DNA of 64,000 nt, taken from positions 124,001 to 188,000 of the forward strand of contig JAMPXP010000006.1 in assembly GCA_023701135.1 (NCBI GenBank), in the 5' to 3' direction. Numbering within the stretch: position 1 is the first letter of the stretch; each line of letters begins with the position of its first letter. The notes beneath the pieces are model-generated. The model was not told the DNA's origin. It did not search any database and saw only the letters and a program-made list of their open reading frames with translations. Of this stretch, positions 44,149-51,438 are shown piece after piece. The translations under genes were made by a program, and so were the position numbers. Source of the DNA: Desulfobacula sp. GTDB taxonomy: Bacteria > Desulfobacterota > Desulfobacteria > Desulfobacterales > Desulfobacteraceae.

Positions 44149-45206
44149 TCTCAGGCATCCATGTTTCGTCCTCCGAGATTGTTATCCAGAAAGGGGAAAC
44201 CAAAAAAAATGCGCTTCCCCTCTTTGTCAAAGATCAGGTTGTCCACGCAAAAGTTCTGGAGCTGCTCCCAGAGGGCAGCGCCCGCCTTCTGATCAACAAC
44301 CGCACGGTTACAGCAAAAACACCCATGTTGCTGAAGCTTGGGGAGGAAATTCAGCTCAAGGTTCTTGAGGAAAAAGAAGGGGTTCTGTTAAAATTCATGG
44401 GGCCGGCCCAGAAGATAACAACCCCACAGATTTCGTCTTTGATCCGGTTTTTTCCGGGGAATGAAGCCCTGGCAGATGTCTCCCGCATCCACATCCCCCG
44501 GGTAAAAAATCTTCTCCACGAGCTGGCATTAAAATCCGGCAAAGCAGACCATTTGTTTTTACCTAGACTCATTGAAAAAATGGGCCTGACCCTGGAGAGT
44601 AAAACAGCAAGACTGTTGCAAGAGCAGATGCCTTTACCCAACTTGAAGCAGACGTCTTTTGTTCTCCTCAATCAGGATGTAAAGGCCTTGATCCAAAAAG
44701 AATTGCTCATGGCCGGACCCAATCCTTCGGAAAGCCTAAGCATGGCCGCTTCATTTTCCGAAACCCTGGAAAACTTTCAGATCTTAAACCATCACAGCTC
44801 TGAATCAGGACGATTTCTTTTGCCTTTCCCTGTTTTCAATGAAGAGGTTTTCCGGTTTGGCCAGCTTTTCATCGATACCGGAGGCAAAAAAAACAAGGAA
44901 GAAGGCTCTGCCGACAGGCTCATTCGGATTTCTTTTTTGCTGGATATGACTCTTCTGGGACCGTTGAGGGCGGATTTTTCAATCCTCAAAAAAGAAATCT
45001 CCGGCCGTTTCCTTTTGAACGATGAAGATACATGTCAATATGTCCGTTCAATGATTCCCGAGCTCAGAGAGAAACTCAAGGCCATTGATTATACAGTTCA
45101 TGAAATTGATTGCGCCCTGGGAGATAAGATTCGGCTTCAGCCGGTTGATTTTATAGACTCCTTGTTAAAAAGCGAGTCTGACAGGGTTTTAAATATAGTG
45201 ATTTGA
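44145..45206 (+). CDS. FliK-like protein paired with FlhX
   Basis: The 353-residue protein has a C-terminal region (about 255-345) resembling the hook-length-control (FliK C-terminal) fold: LDMTLLGPLRADFSILKKEI, then RFLLNDEDTCQYVRSMIPEL, ending in TVHEIDC. The N-terminal part is beta-rich (VHAKVLELLPEGSARLLINN). A FliK-like protein next to a FlhB-tail paralogue also occurs in Bacillus (ylqG-ylqH). I infer a role in export switching beside the main FliK at 25449. It is not close enough by eye for a firm name. Confidence 0.65.
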   Translation: MISGIHVSSSEIVIQKGETKKNALPLFVKDQVVHAKVLELLPEGSARLLINNRTVTAKTPMLLKLGEEIQLKVLEEKEGVLLKFMGPAQKITTPQISSLIRFFPGNEALADVSRIHIPRVKNLLHELALKSGKADHLFLPRLIEKMGLTLESKTARLLQEQMPLPNLKQTSFVLLNQDVKALIQKELLMAGPNPSESLSMAASFSETLENFQILNHHSSESGRFLLPFPVFNEEVFRFGQLFIDTGGKKNKEEGSADRLIRISFLLDMTLLGPLRADFSILKKEISGRFLLNDEDTCQYVRSMIPELREKLKAIDYTVHEIDCALGDKIRLQPVDFIDSLLKSESDRVLNIVI

Positions 45207-45209
45207 AAA

Positions 45210-45485
45210 ATGGAAAAAAGATATATCCAGAAGGCTGTCGCGCTAAAATATGACCGGAAAAAAGATGGTGCCCCCAAGGTGGCGGCCAAGGGAAAGGGCA
45301 AGGTAGCCGAGAAAATCATTGAACTTGCGAAAAAACATGATATTCCCATTAAGGATGATCCTGACTTGGTGGAGGTCTTGTCCTCCCTTGATATCAATCA
45401 GGAGATTCCTTCAGAAATTTATGCGGCCGTTGCAGAACTACTGGCCTTTGTCTATTCCCTGAATTCCAAACGCCGGCCCATATAA
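45210..45485 (+). CDS. flhX: FlhX, FlhB C-terminal domain paralogue
   Basis: This 91-residue soluble protein matches the FlhB tail after the cleavage site: AVALKYDRKKDGAPKVAAKG, AEKIIELAKKHDIPI and IPSEIYAAVAELLAFVYSL align with FlhB's AVALKYD, NDIPLVED and PTELYQAVAELLAYVYKL. It has no membrane part and no NPTH motif; the protein starts where the FlhB cleavage product would. Such FlhX proteins can partly replace the FlhB tail. It starts 3 bases after the FliK-like gene and ends the long operon. Confidence 0.88.
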   Translation: MEKRYIQKAVALKYDRKKDGAPKVAAKGKGKVAEKIIELAKKHDIPIKDDPDLVEVLSSLDINQEIPSEIYAAVAELLAFVYSLNSKRRPI

Positions 45486-45488
45486 AAA

Positions 45489-45524
45489 ATCGGATAAAGA
45501 ATCGGATAAAACACCGGATAAAGA
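45489..45524. repeat. 12-bp tandem repeat after flhX
   Basis: CGGATAAA occurs three times at a 12-base period (45491, 45503, 45515), each flanked by short A-rich spacers. It starts just after the flhX stop codon. It is too short to call a mobile or regulatory element. Confidence 0.6.
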
Positions 45525-45560
45525 TCAAAATTTACATGCAGCTTTTGTATGGAAAGAGGC

Positions 45561-45764
45561 TTAATAGCCGCCGGCCGCATCGGATATATTGTGATGATCC
45601 TCAATGTCCTTGATCAGGACAAGTTTGTTGCAACCTGAGCATACCATCTTAAGGGTCGACACCCTTCCCCTGAAAAGTTTTGTGCCGCAAAAGGGGCAAA
45701 AATAATCCATATGGATGGGCATGCTTTTCTGATCGTTATTCTGGTCAGTCGTCTCTGATATCAT
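45561..45764 (-). CDS. small zinc-ribbon protein
   Basis: This 67-residue protein has two Cys pairs, CPFCGTK and CSGCNK, separated by 16 residues, which is a typical zinc ribbon. The N-terminal 14 residues may not be translated; Met15 or Met19 (IHMDYFC) are other starts. No clear ribosome site is visible. It is alone on the minus strand between two flagellar operons. Function unknown; DNA, RNA or protein binding is possible. Confidence 0.6.
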   Translation of the reverse strand: MISETTDQNNDQKSMPIHMDYFCPFCGTKLFRGRVSTLKMVCSGCNKLVLIKDIEDHHNISDAAGGY

Positions 45765-46101
45765 ATATACAAATTTCCAAATTATTTTTTACAGTGATTT
45801 TTCCCAGGAGCTGGTGTTTCTTTCCAGGAAGCAAAGTCTGTGTTTAACGTTAAAACGGATTTTATGCAAGGATTTTTTTTATTCAGGGTTTTGAAGCCGC
45901 TAGGAAAATTTTTCTGAGTACTGTCAATTATTATTCTGTTTTCCTGTTGGACTTTTGGCGGGAAAAAAGAAATCGGCTTTTGTTCATTATGGTGCCGAAT
46001 TATCATAAACAACCGATGCGAGCCGGTTTGAAGGGCTTCTGTCACCTTGGGCCTTCCAGGGTCGGCCCCTGTTGTTTTCCGGGATAATTCGAAATCGTCA
46101 A
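45765..46101. other. intergenic stretch before flgF without a supported gene
   Basis: With the promoter and leader that follow, about 407 bases (45765-46171) lie between the zinc-ribbon gene and flgF. A 12-bp palindrome, TTTAACGTTAAA, occurs at about 45843-45854. A minus-strand frame (45782-46201) is open, but it covers the sigma-54 promoter and the flgF start and has no recognisable motif. The palindrome could be an activator site; I see nothing else certain. Confidence 0.35.
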
Positions 46102-46116
46102 TGGCATCCATATTGC
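46102..46116 (+). promoter_or_regulatory. sigma-54 promoter before flgF
   Basis: TGGCATCCATATTGC fits the sigma-54 consensus at exact spacing. Transcription should start near 46128, which rules out the in-frame codon at 46127 and supports the flgF start at 46172. Confidence 0.8.
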
Positions 46117-46171
46117 AATATCCACATTGACTGGTGTTTTTGCGGCAATAATCCTTTGCAGGAGAGATATA

Positions 46172-46864
46172 ATGATTCTTGAGGTGACCCGGCCTGTCCA
46201 AGGCGGTTTAAGGCAGGAAAGAAAGCTGGAATCGGTTTCAAACAACCTTGCCAACGCAGAAACCATTGGATTTAAAAAGGATACCATCAGTTTCGATCTT
46301 AAATTCAAGGCTCAGGTCAATAAAGATTTTTCCCAGGGTTCTTTTCAGGCAACAGGCAATGCCCTGGATGTGGCTTTATCCGGCGAGGGGTTTTTTAAAA
46401 TCGAAACTCCGGAGGGGATCCGGTATACCCGGAATGGTAATTTTTCCCTGGATATCAACGGGGTCCTGATAGATCAGAACGGCAACCCTGTATTGGGCCA
46501 GGGAGGCGCCATCGTCATTGCCGGGGAAGAGATGGAAGAGACCCTGTCCATCAATCAGATCGGTGAAATCAGCCTTGGCGGAGAAATACTTGATACCCTT
46601 GACATTGTGACCTTTGAAGATAAGCGGAAATTGGAACGGGAGGCAGAGAACCTTCTGTCGTATAAGGGCCCGACCACGGATGAAATCCAGGTGGAGCAGA
46701 CGGTTGTCCAGCACAGGACCCTTGAGAATTCCAATATCCAGGTTGTGGATGAAATGGTTCGCATGATTGATTATCACAGAATGTTCGAAACCTTTACAAA
46801 ATCCATCCTGACCTTTGATGAAGTTGATAATAAAGCCATCAATGACGTGGGTAAACTCAGATAA
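46172..46864 (+). CDS. flgF: flagellar proximal rod protein FlgF
   Basis: The 230-residue rod protein has the axial motif LESVSNNLANAETIGFKKDT near residue 25, then QGSFQATGNALDVALSGEGF, and a C-terminal NIQVVDEMVRMIDYHRMFET. Length is normal, unlike the hook and junction proteins. The ATG at 46172 has AGGAG 8 bases upstream and lies 44 bases after the predicted sigma-54 start. It is 18 bases before flgG. Confidence 0.93.
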   Translation: MILEVTRPVQGGLRQERKLESVSNNLANAETIGFKKDTISFDLKFKAQVNKDFSQGSFQATGNALDVALSGEGFFKIETPEGIRYTRNGNFSLDINGVLIDQNGNPVLGQGGAIVIAGEEMEETLSINQIGEISLGGEILDTLDIVTFEDKRKLEREAENLLSYKGPTTDEIQVEQTVVQHRTLENSNIQVVDEMVRMIDYHRMFETFTKSILTFDEVDNKAINDVGKLR

Positions 46865-46882
46865 AAGAATAGGAGACATATA

Positions 46883-47665
46883 ATGATACGATCACTCTGG
46901 TCAGCCGCCACAGGTATGAACGCCCAGCAGATGCAGACCGATGTGGTGGCCAACAATCTGGCCAATGCCAGCACCACGGGATTTAAAAAATCCAGGGCCA
47001 ATTTTGAAGATCTCATGTACAAAACCATGCAGGTTGCAGGTCAGACAACTCCGGGCGGAGGCCAGGTCCCTTCCGGAATTCAGATCGGCATGGGCGTCAA
47101 ACCCGCCGGGATACAGAAACTGTTTACCCAGGGGGATTATATCCAGACTGATAATCAACTGGATATGGCCATCCAGGGCAATGGCTTTTTCAGGATAAGA
47201 CACGGGGATGAGGATCTATATTCCCGGGCCGGCAATTTTACATTGGACAGTGAGGGATTTTTGACCACTCCCTCAGGTGATCGTCTTCAGCCCGAGATCT
47301 CCCTTCCGGCAGAGACGGTAACCGTGACCCTTCAGGACAACGGCACCCTGACGGCCAATGGGGCCGATGAAACCATCCTGGCCACGGCAAACGTATTGAT
47401 CAGTACCTTTATCAACCCCTCCGGGCTTTTTGCAGTGGGCAATAATCTTTTCAGAGCCACGGAAGGTTCTGGCCCGGCAACGGAAGGAACTCCGGGTGAG
47501 GAGGGATTGGGAACCGTGGTGAACAATTATCTTGAAGGGTCCAATGTGAGCGTGGTTGAAGAAATAGTGTCCATGATATCCGGGCAGAGAGCCTATGAGG
47601 CCAATTCAAAATCGATTCAGACGGCGGATTCCATGCTCGGCACAGCCACAGGATTGAAGCGATAA
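46883..47665 (+). CDS. flgG: flagellar distal rod protein FlgG
   Basis: This 260-residue distal rod subunit is identified by MIRSLWSAATGMNAQQMQTD at the N terminus, NLANASTTGFKKSRANFEDL, GGGQVPSGIQIGMGVKPAGI (the FlgG-specific region), and C-terminal YLEGSNVSVVEEIVSMI with QRAYEANSKSIQTADSML. The length equals that of other bacteria, with no insert. AGGAGA lies upstream. flgA starts directly after its stop. Confidence 0.96.
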   Translation: MIRSLWSAATGMNAQQMQTDVVANNLANASTTGFKKSRANFEDLMYKTMQVAGQTTPGGGQVPSGIQIGMGVKPAGIQKLFTQGDYIQTDNQLDMAIQGNGFFRIRHGDEDLYSRAGNFTLDSEGFLTTPSGDRLQPEISLPAETVTVTLQDNGTLTANGADETILATANVLISTFINPSGLFAVGNNLFRATEGSGPATEGTPGEEGLGTVVNNYLEGSNVSVVEEIVSMISGQRAYEANSKSIQTADSMLGTATGLKR

Positions 47666-48673
47666 ATGAACAGGGTTTCTCCAATATGGTTTGGGTTTTT
47701 GAGCCTGTTTATAACGGGTTTGGCTTTTATTTGCCAGGGGTTTTTGACGGATCTTCTGGCCGACGACGGGTCAATGAACCCTGCCGGGATAGAGATTGCC
47801 GTAAGAGAGACAAGCACAGTTCAATCCTCTCGTGTTTTTCTTCAGGATATTGCAGATATCAAAGTGGATGGGTTTTTAAGGGAAACGCTGGGAAAGATAG
47901 ATTTCGGGCTTTCTCCCAAACCCGGTAAAATAAGGTCCATTGACAAAGGGAAAATTATATCTGCAATTCAGCGTGAGCGATACCTGCCGGCGGATTCCAT
48001 CATCACCTGCCCGGACCGCATCTATGTGAAGCGTGGGTCGGAACAGATCTCAGCCTCGGATATCCGAAAATATGTTGAACAACAGCTTTCAGAAAGTTTC
48101 GGAAACAGAGAATTCAATTTGATCACATTTAATGTCAGGGGTCTTGAGCCCTATCCTTCGGGAGAGATGCGTTTTTTTTCCGATTCAGAGGATATGGTCG
48201 ATAAAAACGGGAAATTATCGCTCTTTGTGAATATTGTCATTAATGGAAAGAAAGCAGACAGGGTCAGTGTTACAGGCCTTGTTGCCCTTTACGAAACAGT
48301 GCTTCTGGCCCGGCATGCCTTTGAAAAGGGAGAGATCCTCTCAAGGGAAAGCATATACGCGGAAAAGAAAAATATTTTTGAACTGGGTGACGGATATATT
48401 CAATCCATTGATGCCATTGAGGGAAAGCAGCTTGCCGCAGCTGTCCGGCAGGGGGAATGTATCTTGACAAGCCTTGTGGTCTCTCCTCCATTGGTTCAGA
48501 AGGGTGATATTGTCAGCCTTGTTGCCCAAAATGACACCCTTTTAATTGTTACAAAAGGGATCTGTAGAGAAGACGGGTTCGAAAATGATGTGATCAAGAT
48601 TGAAAATCTAAATTCCGGAAAGATCATCAGGGGTAAAATAAAGGATAAATCCAAGGTGGAGGTCATATATTAA
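47666..48673 (+). CDS. flgA: P-ring assembly chaperone FlgA
   Basis: The 335-residue periplasmic protein has a signal peptide (GFLSLFITGLAFICQG), an N-terminal domain containing a tract LQDIADIKVDGF, and a C-terminal SAF domain. In this last part RHAFEKGEILSRESIYAEKK and AAVRQGECILTSLV are typical of FlgA. It is longer than enteric FlgA (about 220). FlgA helps FlgI form the P ring. It sits between flgG and flgH, with the next gene starting right after its stop. Confidence 0.92.
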   Translation: MNRVSPIWFGFLSLFITGLAFICQGFLTDLLADDGSMNPAGIEIAVRETSTVQSSRVFLQDIADIKVDGFLRETLGKIDFGLSPKPGKIRSIDKGKIISAIQRERYLPADSIITCPDRIYVKRGSEQISASDIRKYVEQQLSESFGNREFNLITFNVRGLEPYPSGEMRFFSDSEDMVDKNGKLSLFVNIVINGKKADRVSVTGLVALYETVLLARHAFEKGEILSRESIYAEKKNIFELGDGYIQSIDAIEGKQLAAAVRQGECILTSLVVSPPLVQKGDIVSLVAQNDTLLIVTKGICREDGFENDVIKIENLNSGKIIRGKIKDKSKVEVIY

Positions 48674-49387
48674 ATGCTACAACCTAAGATAAAAAACGGT
48701 TATTTTTTCATAGCCCTTGTTTTCTGTGCCGTGTTTTCAGGATGCCTGGGTTCCAGTACAAATGATACAGGCCTTGTTCTTCCGGAGGGAGGTTCCGCGC
48801 AACCGGTTCTCGCCCCGGAGTTTTCTTCTCCCCATGCGTCGGAAGGATCTTTATGGGTTAGAAATGCCTCCCTGTTTGAAGATTCCAAGGCCGCCTATGT
48901 GGGCGACACCGTAATTGTGGATATCATTGAGAATTCAACATCCAGTATGGATGTCAACACCGAAAGTTCAAGAAAGACGGAAATGGGAATCGGGATGCCG
49001 GTGCTCAATGGGTTGACGGGCAAGGTCATCAATCCCCCGGCCAATCTGACGCAGATGGTGGGTACGGATTTTTCAAGTTCATTTGCGGGTGAAGCCACAA
49101 GCGACCGATCCGGCCAGGTCACCGCTTCCATTGCCGCCCGGGTCACCGAAGTCCTGCCCAACGGGAATTTAAGCCTCTTTGGCAGAAGGGCCATGAAGGT
49201 GAACAATGAGGTCCAGTATATCACCGTATCGGGTATTGTCAGGCCCCAGGACATTTCTTCCGCCAACCGGGTAAAATCAACCTATCTGGCCGATTCAAAT
49301 ATTGAATATTATGGAAAAGGTGCTCTTGCCGATAAACAAAAACCAGGCTGGGGAACCCGGATTATAGAAAATATCTGGCCCTGGTAG
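48674..49387 (+). CDS. flgH: flagellar L-ring lipoprotein FlgH
   Basis: This 237-residue outer-membrane lipoprotein forms the L ring. A lipobox FSGC lies near residue 24 after a hydrophobic stretch. Signature stretches are GSLWVRNASLFEDSKAAYVG, VGDTVIVDIIENSTSS and a C-terminal ISSANRVKSTYLADSNIEYY. An L ring means the organism is diderm. It is followed 13 bases later by flgI. Confidence 0.95.
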   Translation: MLQPKIKNGYFFIALVFCAVFSGCLGSSTNDTGLVLPEGGSAQPVLAPEFSSPHASEGSLWVRNASLFEDSKAAYVGDTVIVDIIENSTSSMDVNTESSRKTEMGIGMPVLNGLTGKVINPPANLTQMVGTDFSSSFAGEATSDRSGQVTASIAARVTEVLPNGNLSLFGRRAMKVNNEVQYITVSGIVRPQDISSANRVKSTYLADSNIEYYGKGALADKQKPGWGTRIIENIWPW

Positions 49388-49400
49388 AAAGGAATCCGTC

Positions 49401-50429
49401 ATGCCGGTGAATCGAATGTTTCATGCCATAATTTGTATATTTATGGTTGGGTTTGTGTGTGTTTCGGATCTTTATGGGGCAAGGATTAAAGAATTGGCTG
49501 CCATTAAAGGAATCCGTGAAAATCAGCTCATTGGATACGGCCTGGTGGTCGGATTGAACGGCACCGGAGACAAGGATGGGGTCGGTTTCACCAAACAGGC
49601 GCTGGCCAATATGATGGAGAAGATGAATATCTTTGTTGACAGCAATCAACTCAAGGTTAAAAACATAGCAGCAGTAATGGTTACGGCCAATATCCCTCCC
49701 TTTGCCAGAATCGGCGACAAGATCGATGTGACAGCCTCCTCTCTGGGTGACGCCAAGAGTCTGAAGGGCGGAACCCTGCTGGTCACACCGCTGAAGGGTG
49801 TCAACGGGGAGATATATGCCATTGCCCAGGGACCGGTCACCCTTGCCGTTTCAGGCGGAGCCAACGACCGGAACAGCCACCTCCAGGTGGCCCAGGTCAC
49901 CAACGGCGCTTCGGTGGAACAGGAGATTCCTTTCAAGCTGGATGGGAAAAAAACCCTTACCTTGTCATTGTTTCAGCCGGATTTTACCACTGCCAAAAGA
50001 ATGGCCGACACCATCAATGCCTCCATCGGAGAAGGGGTGGCCCAGGTCATTGACGCCAGTGCATTGAATCTGAATGTGCCGGAAAAAATGTGGCAGAAGA
50101 ATGTGGCAGGTTTTATCGCAGACATTGAAACCTTAACCGTCATACCCGATGCCGTAGCCAGAGTGGTGATCAATGAGAAAACAGGAACCGTTGTTTTCGG
50201 CAGCGATGTCACCATATCCAGCGTTGCCATTGCCCATGGAGATCTTTCCGTGACCATTGCAGGCCCTCCGGAAAAAAATGAGAGCGTCATGAATCTGCCC
50301 GGAACCTCCACCATCGGAGAACTTGTCCAGGGATTGAATTCTTTGGGGGTAAAACCCCGGGATCTTATCAGCATTCTTCAGAGCATCAAGGCTGCCGGAG
50401 CCCTCCAGGCAGAGCTGGTCATCTTATAA
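49401..50429 (+). CDS. flgI: flagellar P-ring protein FlgI
   Basis: The 342-residue periplasmic ring protein has a signal peptide (FHAIICIFMVGFVCVSDLYG). It continues with FlgI sequence: ARIKELAAIKGIRENQLIGY, GLVVGLNGTGDKDG, and GGTLLVTPLKGVNGEIYAIA, and ends with PRDLISILQSIKAAGALQAE. Length is somewhat below the about 365 of enteric FlgI. flgJ follows 19 bases later. Confidence 0.96.
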   Translation: MPVNRMFHAIICIFMVGFVCVSDLYGARIKELAAIKGIRENQLIGYGLVVGLNGTGDKDGVGFTKQALANMMEKMNIFVDSNQLKVKNIAAVMVTANIPPFARIGDKIDVTASSLGDAKSLKGGTLLVTPLKGVNGEIYAIAQGPVTLAVSGGANDRNSHLQVAQVTNGASVEQEIPFKLDGKKTLTLSLFQPDFTTAKRMADTINASIGEGVAQVIDASALNLNVPEKMWQKNVAGFIADIETLTVIPDAVARVVINEKTGTVVFGSDVTISSVAIAHGDLSVTIAGPPEKNESVMNLPGTSTIGELVQGLNSLGVKPRDLISILQSIKAAGALQAELVIL

Positions 50430-50448
50430 GCGTAAAGGAAAAAATTTC

Positions 50449-50769
50449 ATGGATATGGATATCGTCAATCAGAACCTGGCCGCTGCAAAGCTTTCCAAAG
50501 TCAAAAGTCAGGGAAGAAGCCTTGCCGAACAAAGGGTAAAGGAAAAAGAATTAAAAACAGCCTGTGAAGGCTTTGAAGCCATTATTTTAAATACCATGAT
50601 CAAAACCATGCGGGAATCCTTACCCGGGGATGCGCTTCTGGGTGAATCCAACAGTACCAGTATTTATAAATCCATGTATGACGAGTATCTTGCAGAATCC
50701 TTATCCAGAACCCATCACGCCATCGGCATCAAAGAAATGCTATACGAACAGTTGAAAAAATCCCTTTAG
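50449..50769 (+). CDS. flgJ: rod-binding FlgJ without muramidase domain
   Basis: This 106-residue protein has only the rod-capping domain: LKTACEGFEAIILNTMIKTM, the LLGESNSTSIYKSMYDEYLA region, and a final GIKEMLYEQL. The C-terminal peptidoglycan hydrolase of enteric FlgJ is absent, so another enzyme must open the cell wall for the rod. It ends the flgF operon. Confidence 0.9.
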   Translation: MDMDIVNQNLAAAKLSKVKSQGRSLAEQRVKEKELKTACEGFEAIILNTMIKTMRESLPGDALLGESNSTSIYKSMYDEYLAESLSRTHHAIGIKEMLYEQLKKSL

Positions 50770-50799
50770 TCCACAGGCTCCCCTTCTAATATCTTTCCA

Positions 50800-50814
50800 T
50801 GGCATAATTGTTGC
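50800..50814 (+). promoter_or_regulatory. sigma-54 promoter before flgN-flgK-flgL
   Basis: TGGCATAATTGTTGC has exact sigma-54 spacing. Transcription should start near 50826, leaving a leader of about 106 bases before flgN, the longest of the six such leaders here. It would drive flgN-flgK-flgL-csrA-fliW. Confidence 0.8.
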
Positions 50815-50931
50815 TCTTCCATATAAATTAAAGCTCGATCGGGTGAAATAGAGGAAAATTATTCCCTTTTTGAATCATCCTGATATTCAGCTTGAGCCGG
50901 CAGATACCGATAATGCTAAGAGGAGAGGCCA

Positions 50932-51435
50932 ATGGAAAAAATTGCCCAAAAAATTGAAAAATTACTTGAAGAAAAGCTTTTTTTGTATCAAGAGCTGCAA
51001 AGCATCTTCGAACAGGAGAAGACCCATATTGTGAATATGGACGTTGATTCTCTTTGGGTTACCGTATCTCAAAAAAAATCGCTGATACTGAGGATTGAAG
51101 ATGCCCGGCAAAAAATAATTCATCTTTTGGGCAAAGAATCTTTGGGCCCGGATAGGGATACTCAATCCTTTAACCTGACTTCCGTAATAAAATGGATGGC
51201 GGTTTCATCGAAAAAAAAAGCTGAATTGGAAAAGATTTATCTGGCCGTCAATACCTGTAAAAAAGAGATCGCCCGGCTGGCTTCGGACAATAAAAACTAT
51301 ATCCATGAATCCCTTGGTATTATCAATTCGGTTTTTTCAACCGTGCTGGAGGATGCCGACAGAAAAGGCTACAACCCTTCAGGGACAGCCTCGCACAATA
51401 ACGGCAAAAACCGTCTGATTCACGCACAGGTGTAA
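50932..51435 (+). CDS. flgN: FlgN-like export chaperone
   Basis: The 167-residue helical protein sits directly before flgK, the normal place for FlgN, which escorts FlgK and FlgL to the export gate. It has the long-helix pattern of the family (ELQSIFEQEKTHIVNMDVDS, then QKKSLILRIEDARQKI) and a C-terminal part with HESLGIINSVFSTVLED followed by a YNPSGT segment. Identification rests on position and fold pattern. AGAGGAGAGG precedes the ATG. Confidence 0.85.
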   Translation: MEKIAQKIEKLLEEKLFLYQELQSIFEQEKTHIVNMDVDSLWVTVSQKKSLILRIEDARQKIIHLLGKESLGPDRDTQSFNLTSVIKWMAVSSKKKAELEKIYLAVNTCKKEIARLASDNKNYIHESLGIINSVFSTVLEDADRKGYNPSGTASHNNGKNRLIHAQV

Positions 51436-51438
51436 ATT

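Noticed and set aside
45765-46101. Possible c-di-GMP (GEMM) riboswitch before flgF
   Set aside because: The conserved GEMM segments could not be found, and the region lies upstream of the predicted transcription start.
45782-46201. Minus-strand frame of 139 codons before flgF
   Set aside because: It covers the sigma-54 promoter and the flgF start, and the sequence has no recognisable domain.
50900-50920. CCGATAA as a sigma-28 promoter before flgN
   Set aside because: No TAAA -35 box is found at the right distance, and a perfect sigma-54 site lies just upstream.
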